From NCBI GenBank assembly GCA_903873905.1, contig CAIQQJ010000167.1:1-51568 (forward strand): a DNA stretch of 51,568 nucleotides, in the 5' to 3' direction. Source of the DNA: an uncultured Flavobacteriales bacterium. Lineage in GTDB: Bacteria; Bacteroidota; Bacteroidia; Palsa-965. Below, in pieces: positions 32,588 through 39,613 of the stretch (positions within the stretch are counted from its first letter, which is position 1; each line of letters starts with the position of its first letter). The notes under the pieces are model-generated. The model searched no databases. It saw only the letters and a list, made by a program, of their open reading frames with translations, and was not told the origin of the DNA. Position numbers and translations under genes: made by a program.

Positions 32588-32986
32588 GCAGACTATTCCG
32601 CCGTTGTTCAGTAATGAACAGAGGAAAGTCCGGGCAACATAGAGCAGCTTGCTTCCTAACGGGAAGAGATTCAACAGAAATGTTGGGTTATGGAAAGTGC
32701 CACAGAAAAGTAAACTACCCCCAACAGCATTGTTGGGGGAAAAGGTGAAAATGTACGGTAAGAGCGTACAATGCAATTGGCGACAATTGTTTTGGTAAAC
32801 CCCAGGCGTTGAAAAACCAAATAGGTTACGATCGTACGACGGCTCGTTGTCTTTCACTTCGGTGATTATCGTAATGGGTAGGTTGCTTGATTCCAACAGC
32901 AATGTTGGAACTAGAGAAATGGCGGAAGCCCGATCCCCACAATTTCTGTGGGGAAAGGGAAACAGAACCCGGCTTATCGGTCTGTA
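32588..32986 (+). ncRNA. rnpB: RNase P RNA, bacterial type A
   Basis: This is the catalytic RNA that matures tRNA 5' ends. Conserved boxes are present in order: GAGGAAAGTCCGGGC near the 5' end, CACAGAAAAGTAAAC, GGTGAAAATGTACGGTAAG with AGCGTAC, CCAAATAGG, GTAGGTTGCTTGA, and the 3' signature ACAGAACCCGGCTTATCGGT. The 5' CAGAC pairs with the 3' GTCTG to close P1, which sets the ends at about 32588 and 32986. Two or three helices carry hairpins of the CCAACAGnnnTGTTGG type that resemble the palindromic intergenic element of this genome. A T-run and a small hairpin follow. Confidence 0.96.
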
Positions 32987-32997
32987 TTTTTTTCAAC

Positions 32998-33032
32998 AAG
33001 GGTGATTTCTGAGAGGAGATCACCCTTGATCA
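32998..33032 (+). terminator. Hairpin downstream of rnpB
   Basis: AAGGGTGAT pairs with ATCACCCTT around a 12-nt loop and is followed by a weak T-rich tail. It may end the RNase P transcript, although the T-run at 32987-32993 just before it is stronger than the one after it. Confidence 0.45.
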
Positions 33033-33147
33033 TTTATTTGATTTCAGATTTGCAGATTACAAATGGTTTTGGTCAGCGAATTGAATAAAAAAGAGGTGAG
33101 ATCCAATAATTAAATCTGAAATCTGCAATCAGATAATCTGAAATCAA

Positions 33148-33804
33148 CTACGCGACGACTCCGTCTTTAATAGTGAGTTTTCTGTCTGCCATCATTGCCA
33201 ATTCTTCGTTGTGTGTAACGATGACGAAAGTTTGTCCCAATTCTTTTCGTAGCGTGAAAAATAATTCATGCAGACTTTTTGAAGTAGCTGAATCCAGATT
33301 TCCTGATGGTTCATCGGCAAAAACTACTGCGGGATTATTGATCAATGCGCGTGCAACAGCAACACGTTGTTGTTCACCACCTGAAAGTTCATTGGGTTTG
33401 TGTGTGATGCGATCGGCAAGTCCAAGTAAATCGAGCAGTTCCTTGCCGCGTTTTTCTGCTTCTGCTTTTTGTGTTTTGGCAATGAAAGCAGGCATGCACA
33501 CATTTTCCAAAGCGGAAAATTCGGGAAGCAAATGATGGAATTGAAAAACAAAACCAATTCGCTTATTTCTGAAAGCGGAAATTTGTTTTGGATTCAGTTT
33601 GGAAATATCCTGTTCATCAATAATCAATTCTCCAGCATCGGCACGATCGAGTGTGCCAAGAATGGTAAGCAAAGTGGTTTTTCCTGCACCAGAAGCACCA
33701 ACAATAGAAACGATTTCACTCTTTGCAATTTGCAAATCAATTCCGCGCAGAACAGGAAGTGTTCCGTATGCTTTTGTAATTCCGTTGGCTTTAATGATTG
33801 ACAT
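33148..33804 (-). CDS. LolD-like ABC transporter ATP-binding protein
   Basis: The 218-residue ATPase has Walker [10 protein letters not shown] near residues 36-44, the signature [15 protein letters not shown], Walker [15 protein letters not shown], and the H-loop IVTHNEE. The [14 protein letters not shown] start and the DEPSGNLDS form are those of the MacB/LolD (FtsE-like) group, which drive lipoprotein release or efflux from the inner membrane. The partner permease is not adjacent. The ATG at 33804 (MSIIKANGI) fits the family start better than the longer open frame. Confidence 0.92.
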   Translation of the reverse strand: MSIIKANGITKAYGTLPVLRGIDLQIAKSEIVSIVGASGAGKTTLLTILGTLDRADAGELIIDEQDISKLNPKQISAFRNKRIGFVFQFHHLLPEFSALENVCMPAFIAKTQKAEAEKRGKELLDLLGLADRITHKPNELSGGEQQRVAVARALINNPAVVFADEPSGNLDSATSKSLHELFFTLRKELGQTFVIVTHNEELAMMADRKLTIKDGVVA

Positions 33805-34175
33805 GGTTTGCAAATGTAATGTTTCTTGTTTGTCCCGAAGAGCTGCAATCGGCATTGTTGGATGTTTCGTTGTTAGTGTTTTTTATTGCGTGAGGGATAG
33901 TAGAAGAAAGCCCGGAAGACGTGGTGTTGGGTTTTCAAACCCGACACTGCGGCTGAGGACTTGTAACGAATAGCCCGACCCGACGAAGGAGGGGCACGCC
34001 CAATTAAAAAAGGGATAGAGTCAAAGAAGTGGCAGGTGACAGTCGAAAAATGAGTTCAAATTTCAAATCTCAAATTCCAAAATTCAAATCACAAAATTCA
34101 AATCACAAAATTCAAATTCCAAATTCCAAAATTCAAATTCAACCTTCCAACTTTTCAACTTTCCAACTTTCCAAC
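33805..34175. other. Repeat-filled intergenic region
   Basis: This stretch between the LolD-like gene and the first tiny lipoprotein holds a full copy of the palindromic element (33886-34004) and an array of AATTC/TTCCAACTTT words (34055-34175). No gene is supported. A plus-strand open frame over 34029-34238 is only repeat DNA read as protein. Confidence 0.65.
33886..34004 (+). repeat. Palindromic dispersed element, full copy 1
   Basis: The element begins TTGCGTGAGGGAT and has an internal hairpin, GTGTTGGGTTT pairing with AAACCCGACAC. It also contains CGGCTGAGGAC and AGCCCGACCC and ends GGGGCACGCCCAA. The same words in the same order occur in reverse at 39418-39528. It is markedly more GC-rich than its surroundings. 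Confidence 0.75.
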
Positions 34176-34178
34176 TTA
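34055..34178. repeat. AAATTC / TTCCAACTTT simple-sequence array
   Basis: About ten variants of CAAAATTCAAATC or CAAATTCC are followed by four TTCCAACTTT-like units. The array runs right up to the stop codon (34176-34178) of the small minus-strand lipoprotein. There are no distinct spacers, so it is not a CRISPR. Confidence 0.75.
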
Positions 34179-34316
34179 ATTCACATCACTACAATTGCAA
34201 GGCGCGTATTTTTTATTGGCAGCAGGGGATTTTTTTGAAATGTGTTTTTGATGATGACAACTGCTTAATAATAGCACAGCAAGGGAAATAAAAAAAATGC
34301 TCAATCTGGAAATCAT
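34176..34316 (-). CDS. Tiny lipoprotein with C-terminal CNCS motif (46 aa)
   Basis: The frame encodes a lipoprotein signal MISRLSIFFISLAVLLLSSC with lipobox LSSC, then a short basic tail HHQKHISKKSPAANKKY and APCNCSDVN. After processing only about 26 residues remain. The CNC pair and two histidines next to the lipidated cysteine could bind a metal or form disulfides. A second gene of the same design lies 55 bp upstream on the same strand. No family was recognised. A real gene is supported by the signal peptide, the ATG start and the paralogous neighbour. Confidence 0.7.
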   Translation of the reverse strand: MISRLSIFFISLAVLLLSSCHHQKHISKKSPAANKKYAPCNCSDVN

Positions 34317-34371
34317 GAAATGTTTCATACGCTTTTCCAATTTTCTGAAAGATTTAAAATTCTAAAACGAA

Positions 34372-34503
34372 TTAGGAACAATTGCAGTCCTTGTCAACCT
34401 TACCTGTCTTATGATGTGAACTTCTGTTTGAATGTTGAATTCCATTGCAGGAAATGCCTAACAATATAATAAACAGCGATGTATAAATAATCAATTGTTT
34501 CAT
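34372..34503 (-). CDS. Tiny lipoprotein with C-terminal CNCS motif (43 aa)
   Basis: The sequence starts MKQLIIYTSLFIILLGISC, a lipoprotein signal with lipobox GISC. It continues NGIQHSNRSSHHKTGKVDKD and ends exactly in CNCS before the stop. The mature peptide is about 25 residues and shares design with the gene at 34176-34316: a basic/His tail and terminal C-N-C-S. An overlapping frame starting five bases upstream is also open but lacks sensible composition. Function is unknown. Confidence 0.68.
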   Translation of the reverse strand: MKQLIIYTSLFIILLGISCNGIQHSNRSSHHKTGKVDKDCNCS

Positions 34504-34633
34504 TCATCACTAAATTAAGCCTTTTGTACGAATAATGCGTTAAACCCATCGAAAAAGCACGGTTTGTGCAACAGGGTTACCGAATATAATTGGCATATTT
34601 GTGAGGATAAATAGTTCGAAACAACAATCAAAA

Positions 34634-35713
34634 ATGGAAATTATGAATAGTGATATGATTACGATTGACGTGCAGAAGACTCAACACTCGCGATTGCCAG
34701 GACTTGATATCAATAATCTTCCATTTGGGAAAGTTTTTTCTGATCACATGTATCTCGCAGAATATCATGATGGAAAGTGGGGACGTACACGCATTGTTCC
34801 TTTTGGGAATTTGCACATGAGTCCAGCTAGTTCCGTTATGCATTATGGACAATCCATTTTTGAAGGATTAAAAGCATATCGATCTGACGAAGGTAATGTT
34901 GTGATTTTTCGTCCCACTGCAAATCAAAAACGATTGAATGTTTCAGCTCAGCGTATGGCAATGCCAGATGTTCCTGAAAATGTTTTTATGGAGGGGTTGA
35001 ATGAATTAATTCGCATTGATCAAAATTGGGTTCCAACTGGAGATGGTCGCTCCTTGTACATTCGCCCTTTCTTGTTTGCAACGGATGATTACATTGGCGT
35101 GAAGCCTTCCGATTCTTATATGTTTATGATTATAGCTTCTCCTGTTGGAGATTATTATGGTCATCCGCTTCGTGTGAAAATTGAAAAAACGTTTTTCAGA
35201 GCAGTTGAAGGTGGAGTTGGATTTGTAAAAGCTTCCGGAAATTATGGACGTTCCCTTTATCCTTCTGCACTTGCAAAAAAGGATGGCTATGATCAATTGA
35301 TTTGGACGGATGGACGCGAACATAAATATGTGGAAGAATCAGGTACCATGAATTTGATGTTTATCATTGGCGATAAATTAATTACTCCAAGTTTGAGTGA
35401 TACCATTCTTGCTGGAATCACAAGAGATAGCGTGCTTACCATTGCGCGTGATTGGGGATTGAAAGTGGAAGAACGTAGAATAGAAGTTGATGAAGTTATC
35501 GCAGGACTGAAAGATGGTTCGCTCAAAGAAGCTTTCGGAACAGGAACTGCTGCAACAGTTGCACACATTTACGAAATTGGATATGAAGGCGTGGACTATA
35601 AACTTCCTGAACTGACGAGCAACTCCTTTTCAGAAAGAGTGGACAAGGAGTTGGATAATATCCGTCGCGGAAGAGTGGAAGATATTCATAACTGGGTACA
35701 TAAAGTCTGCTAG
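34634..35713 (+). CDS. ilvE: Branched-chain-amino-acid aminotransferase
   Basis: This 359-residue class IV PLP enzyme performs the last step of Leu, Ile and Val synthesis and the first step of their breakdown. It has the MHYGQSIFEGLKAYR substrate-loop motif at about 69-83. The Schiff-base lysine is K199 in FVKASGNYG, followed by GYDQLIWTDG and the EESGTMNLMFI phosphate-binding turn. The length is of the eukaryote-like, longer BCAT group. The ATG at 34634 was chosen; a GTG at 34601 and an ATG at 34643 are alternatives. Confidence 0.95.
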   Translation: MEIMNSDMITIDVQKTQHSRLPGLDINNLPFGKVFSDHMYLAEYHDGKWGRTRIVPFGNLHMSPASSVMHYGQSIFEGLKAYRSDEGNVVIFRPTANQKRLNVSAQRMAMPDVPENVFMEGLNELIRIDQNWVPTGDGRSLYIRPFLFATDDYIGVKPSDSYMFMIIASPVGDYYGHPLRVKIEKTFFRAVEGGVGFVKASGNYGRSLYPSALAKKDGYDQLIWTDGREHKYVEESGTMNLMFIIGDKLITPSLSDTILAGITRDSVLTIARDWGLKVEERRIEVDEVIAGLKDGSLKEAFGTGTAATVAHIYEIGYEGVDYKLPELTSNSFSERVDKELDNIRRGRVEDIHNWVHKVC

Positions 35714-35812
35714 ATTTTCTATTCGAAGATTCAATATTTCTTCGAATGAAAACTTGTGATTATTTTATTTTTAAATTAATTTTCAAATCTTCGAATTTCG
35801 AATCTTCGAGTC

Positions 35813-37537
35813 ATGCATTATAAAATATCCTCTACCTCTCCCAATTCCCGCTACCTTCAAATTTCAGCGACAACGGAAAATCCCGAGAAAAAGAATATTG
35901 AACTGCAATTGCCTTCTTGGCGTCCCGGTCGTTATGAGTTGGGAAATTTCGCGAAGAACGTGCGCAATTTTCATGCATATGATTCTGACATGCGCGAATT
36001 GAAAGCTGATAAGATTACAAAAGACCGTTGGACAATTTTCAGTAAAGGAACTGCGCGTGTTACCGTACGTTATGAATATTACGCGAATGAGTTGAACGCA
36101 GGTTCAACCTATGTTGACGATTCGCAGATTTACATGAATCCTGTAAATTGTTTGGTTTATGTTCCAGAAAAAATAGAGGAGGAATGTCGTGTTGAATTGG
36201 AAATTCCAGCTGATTGGAAAATTGCCTGTGCCTTAAAAAAGGAAAAACAAAATATTCTTCTCGCTCCGAATTTTGACACACTTGCAGATAGTCCATTCAT
36301 CGCAAGTAAAACCTTGAAACGAAATCATTTTGTGCTGGATGGTGTTGAATTCAATTTGTGGTTTCAAGGACAAACGAAGCCTGATTGGTCAAAAATAATT
36401 TCTGATTTTTTTATTTTTGTAGCGGAACAAATGGCAATTTTTGGAAGTTTTCCTTCCGATGAATTTCATTTTCTATTCCAAGTTTTACCTCAGAAATTTT
36501 ATCATGGCGTTGAACATACGGCTTCAACTGCCATTGCAATTGGTCCTGCATATAAATTAATGGAAGGTGAAACTTACAATGATTTTCTCGGTGTTAGTTG
36601 TCATGAATTATTTCACGCATGGAATATAAAATCCATTCGTCCTGCTGAAATGATGCCGTATGATTTTGCGAAAGAAAATTATTCACGCTTGGGTTTTGTT
36701 TGCGAAGGCGTGACCACTTATTATGGCGATTATCTTTTGTTCCGTTCAGGCGTTTGGAGTGAAGCTGATTTTTGGCCAACTTTCAATGAGCGCATGGATC
36801 ATCATTTCGAAAGTAATGCACGCCATTTTCAAGCGGTTTCGGAAGCATCTTTCGATTCTTGGTTGGATGGGTACGTGGCAGGAGCGCCACATCGCAAGAC
36901 TTCCATTTATCACGAAGGAAGTTTGCTAGCATTTGTGACAGATATGTTTATTCGAAAAAATTCCTCCAATAAAAAATCACTTGATAGTGTGATGAAAAGA
37001 TTGTGGTTGGAATTTGCTGTGAAGGGAAATGGCTATACGGAAGCTGACTACAAAAGAATTGTGGAAGAAGAAGCAGGCGCAGATTTTAATTATTATTGGA
37101 ATAATTATTTCTACAAGGCGAATAGTTACGAGCCTATTTTGAATGAGGCGCTTGATATTATCGGTTGCGAATTGGATTTTGTTCCAAGCAAACGTCATCA
37201 TGAACATCTTTATGGATTCAAGGTAATAGAGCCAAATGGTGTGACAAAAGTTTCTGAAATTTATTTTGGTTCTCCTGCTGAACTGCTCGGTCTTTCTGTT
37301 GGAGATGAAATAATTTCTGTCAACGGAATGCAAGTGAAAGCGGACATGGCAGAATGGTTGAAATTTTTTGATGAGAAAAATGTTGACTTGATTATTTTGT
37401 CGGCAGGAAAAGTAAAAACCTTGCTTTTGAAAGCAGGTTCTACAACCTATTTTGCTAACCCTAAAGTGCGTCGAAAAGCAAAACCTAGCGGTTTACAAGA
37501 GGCTGCTTGGGAGGCTTGGAGTGGAAAACAGTACTAA
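35813..37537 (+). CDS. M61 family glycyl aminopeptidase with PDZ domain
   Basis: The 574-residue protein has an N-terminal beta domain (LQLPSWRPGRYELGNFAKNV) and the zinc site H264-E265-x-x-H268 in CHELFHAWNIKSIRP. The third ligand is E298 in VCEGVTTYYGDY. GYVAGAPHRKTSIYHEGSLLAF is another M61 hallmark. A PDZ domain lies at about 465-535 (GSPAELLGLSVGDEIISVNG). No signal peptide is visible, so it is probably cytosolic. Enzymes of this family remove N-terminal Gly or Ala. The ATG at 35813 follows a short AT-rich spacer after ilvE. Confidence 0.94.
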   Translation: MHYKISSTSPNSRYLQISATTENPEKKNIELQLPSWRPGRYELGNFAKNVRNFHAYDSDMRELKADKITKDRWTIFSKGTARVTVRYEYYANELNAGSTYVDDSQIYMNPVNCLVYVPEKIEEECRVELEIPADWKIACALKKEKQNILLAPNFDTLADSPFIASKTLKRNHFVLDGVEFNLWFQGQTKPDWSKIISDFFIFVAEQMAIFGSFPSDEFHFLFQVLPQKFYHGVEHTASTAIAIGPAYKLMEGETYNDFLGVSCHELFHAWNIKSIRPAEMMPYDFAKENYSRLGFVCEGVTTYYGDYLLFRSGVWSEADFWPTFNERMDHHFESNARHFQAVSEASFDSWLDGYVAGAPHRKTSIYHEGSLLAFVTDMFIRKNSSNKKSLDSVMKRLWLEFAVKGNGYTEADYKRIVEEEAGADFNYYWNNYFYKANSYEPILNEALDIIGCELDFVPSKRHHEHLYGFKVIEPNGVTKVSEIYFGSPAELLGLSVGDEIISVNGMQVKADMAEWLKFFDEKNVDLIILSAGKVKTLLLKAGSTTYFANPKVRRKAKPSGLQEAAWEAWSGKQY

Positions 37538-37668
37538 CAACTTCATCAATCCATTGACTGTCAGTTGTTAAACGATGTTAATAAAATGGAATAGAATGTG
37601 TTTGAATGTCTTGAAAATTATCCTTTTTTTGTTAAGTCAAAAACCACTAAAAAACTAAACCTATTATT

Positions 37669-38172
37669 ATGGAACAATCAAACACTCCGGAAGCTGCAAA
37701 GCGTCCAACTTTTCTAACGGTTCTGTGTATTCTTACATGGGTAGGCTGCGCAATTAGCCTTGTAACAAACGCACTTGCTATGTTGGCAATGGGCGCGGTA
37801 TCTGCTGTAAAAGATGCTGTAGTTGACAACGCAAGTGTTTTGCAAGATAGCCTAGGAGTAACAATGGCTGACGGTGCTCAGGCAAAAATGGATGTAGCAA
37901 ACGCAACTGCAAATTCTGCAATTGCTGCAGGATCTACAGTATTTCTTATCGGAATCATCGGAGCAGTTGTTGCTCTTGTTGGATCTGTAATGATGTGGAA
38001 ACTCAAGAAAATGGGATTCTATGTTTATGTTATCGCTGAAATCGCTCCAGTTGTTGCAATGGCAGTTCTATTGGGTGGAACAGCATTCTCAGGAGCAACT
38101 GCAATCATGTCAATGATTCTTCCAGTTGCTTTCGTAGTAATGTATGGCCTCAACTTGAAGCATATGAAATAG
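37669..38172 (+). CDS. Four-helix membrane protein of unknown function (167 aa)
   Basis: A short cytosolic N-terminus (MEQSNTPEAAKRPTFLTVL) is followed by four hydrophobic segments, near 20-42, 83-105, 108-128 and 131-160. There is an alanine-rich exposed loop between the first and second. The layout matches small DUF4064/DUF2127-like membrane proteins, but no family is certain. A strong terminator follows 15 bp after the stop, so the gene is a single unit. Codon use is biased to GTT/GCT/GCA, which may mean high expression. Confidence 0.8.
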   Translation: MEQSNTPEAAKRPTFLTVLCILTWVGCAISLVTNALAMLAMGAVSAVKDAVVDNASVLQDSLGVTMADGAQAKMDVANATANSAIAAGSTVFLIGIIGAVVALVGSVMMWKLKKMGFYVYVIAEIAPVVAMAVLLGGTAFSGATAIMSMILPVAFVVMYGLNLKHMK

Positions 38173-38187
38173 TCTTCACTGATTATG

Positions 38188-38224
38188 AAAAAAGACCGGT
38201 TCTTCTGAATCGGTCTTTTTTTTT
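38188..38224 (+). terminator. Rho-independent terminator
   Basis: AAAAAAGACCG pairs with CGGTCTTTTT around a GTTCTTCTGAAT loop, and nine T follow. It ends the transcript of the 167-residue membrane protein. Confidence 0.9.
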
Positions 38225-38230
38225 GCTTGA

Positions 38231-38340
38231 CAGTCGAAAGTCAAATGTCACAAATTTTTTATTTTGAATCAGTCACAAAAAAAATCGAAGATCAAAATCC
38301 ATATCAGACTTTCGACCTTCGACTTTAAACTTTCGACTTA
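38231..38340. repeat. GTCGAAAGTC / GACTTTCGAC inverted and direct words
   Basis: GTCGAAAGTC (38233-38242) recurs in inverted form at 38307-38316, followed by two more TTCGACTT units. The block ends five bases before the stop codon of the minus-strand dehydrogenase gene at 38345. Confidence 0.5.
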
Positions 38341-38344
38341 TTTC

Positions 38345-39244
38345 CTAAGCAAACTCCGTCTTGCGAAATTGTTCTGCAACAACAGGATTTTTCGGATCTG
38401 AATAATCATAAAATCCTTTTCCTGTTTTATTTCCCATGTGGCCAGCCATTACCATATTCACCAATAAAGGACAGGGCGCATATTTTGGATTGCCGTAACC
38501 GTCTTGCAAAACTTTTAGAATCGCCAGACAAACATCCAATCCAATAAAATCTGCCAAACGAAGTGGTCCCATTGGGTGACCCATTCCTAAGCGCATTACG
38601 GTATCAATTTCCTCAACGCCAGCGGTACCTTCATGCAAAGTGATGATGGCTTCATTGATCATTGGAAGAAGAATCTTATTCGCAACAAATCCTGGATAAT
38701 CATTCACTTCAACCGGCGATTTCTCCAATTTTCTAGCCAAATCCATGATTGTATTTGTCACTTCATCACTCGTAGAGTAACCACGAATTACTTCAATCAG
38801 TTTCATTACCGGAACAGGATTCATGAAATGCATTCCTATTACTTTGTCAGCACGTTTTGTAACGGCAGCAATTTTGGTAATGGAAATGGAAGAAGTGTTC
38901 GAAGCAAGTATCGTATTTGCAGGCGCATTCGCGTCAATGTCGCGGAATATTTTCAATTTCAAATCCACATTTTCAGTAGCAGCTTCCACAACTAAATCTG
39001 CATTCTTAACACCAGCAGCCAAATCAGTAACAGGAAGAATGCGAGAAAGGGTAGCCACTTTTTCAACTTCCGTCAATCCACCTTTCGCCACTTGACGATC
39101 AAGGTTTTTTGTGATGGTATTTATTCCTTTATCTAAAGCTTCTTTAGAAATATCAACGAGGGTAACAGTGTATCCAAATTGTGCGAATACATGCGCGATA
39201 CCATTTCCCATTGTGCCGGAACCTATAACAGTGATGTTTTTCAT
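38345..39244 (-). CDS. 3-hydroxybutyryl-CoA dehydrogenase
   Basis: This 299-residue NAD-dependent enzyme oxidises (3S)-3-hydroxyacyl-CoA in beta-oxidation or butyrate metabolism. The Rossmann motif GSGTMGNGIA is at 8-17. The catalytic His is H139 in GMHFMNPVPV, with the partner Glu near 151. The C-terminal 3HCDH domain has GFVANKILLPMINEA and GMGHPMGPLRLADFIGLD. The length matches single-domain bacterial enzymes. The ATG at 39244 (MKNITVIGSG) is the clear family start, although the frame is open further upstream. Confidence 0.95.
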   Translation of the reverse strand: MKNITVIGSGTMGNGIAHVFAQFGYTVTLVDISKEALDKGINTITKNLDRQVAKGGLTEVEKVATLSRILPVTDLAAGVKNADLVVEAATENVDLKLKIFRDIDANAPANTILASNTSSISITKIAAVTKRADKVIGMHFMNPVPVMKLIEVIRGYSTSDEVTNTIMDLARKLEKSPVEVNDYPGFVANKILLPMINEAIITLHEGTAGVEEIDTVMRLGMGHPMGPLRLADFIGLDVCLAILKVLQDGYGNPKYAPCPLLVNMVMAGHMGNKTGKGFYDYSDPKNPVVAEQFRKTEFA

Positions 39245-39610
39245 GGTAGAATTTTTGTGAACGGTAAAGGTAAAAACCCTAATCAGTTGGCAGTTGATAC
39301 TCGTCAGTATTTTGAAAAAAGTGGATAAATAATATGATGTGCAGATTACAAATTGCAGATGACCAATGAAATAGTTGAAGCCTCCTACCACTCTTTTACC
39401 TGCCGTTTCTTTCTAATCTGGGCGTGTCCCCCAACAGTACTGTTGGGGTCGGGCTTTCCGCTATTACTCCTCGCTCAGCGCACCATCAGCGCGGCTGTGG
39501 GGTAACCGCTTCAATCCCTCACGCAAATATTAAATCAACTCAATTGGAAATCACCCAATCCCTTAGTCACCCAATCCCTTAGTCACCCAATCCCTTAATC
39601 ACCCAATCCC
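39245..39610. other. Repeat-filled intergenic region
   Basis: The stretch between the dehydrogenase start and the sugar-transferase stop contains a full reverse copy of the palindromic element (39418-39528) and a 16-bp tandem repeat (39551-39613). No gene or RNA was found. Confidence 0.65.
39418..39528 (-). repeat. Palindromic dispersed element, full copy 2 (reverse)
   Basis: Read on the minus strand it runs TTTGCGTGAGGGAT, then CAGCCGCGCTGATGGTGCGC, GAGGAGTAA, GCGGAAAGCCCGACCCC and GACACGCCCA. These are the words of the copy at 33886-34004. It contains the 20-bp perfect palindrome CCCCAACAGTACTGTTGGGG at 39429-39448. Confidence 0.75.
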
Positions 39611-39613
39611 TTA
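39551..39613. repeat. Tandem repeat, 16-bp unit x 4
   Basis: TCACCCAATCCCTTAG is repeated nearly perfectly four times. The last unit ends in CCCTTA, whose TTA (39611-39613) is the complement of the TAA stop of the sugar-transferase gene. Confidence 0.85.

Noticed and set aside
34055-34178. CRISPR-like array
   Set aside because: Units are short and irregular, there are no unique spacers of constant length, and no cas genes are in the window. It is a simple-sequence array.
34029-34238. Plus-strand 69-codon open frame
   Set aside because: The translation is the AAATTC repeat read as NSKFKSQ-type sequence, and a better-supported lipoprotein lies on the other strand.
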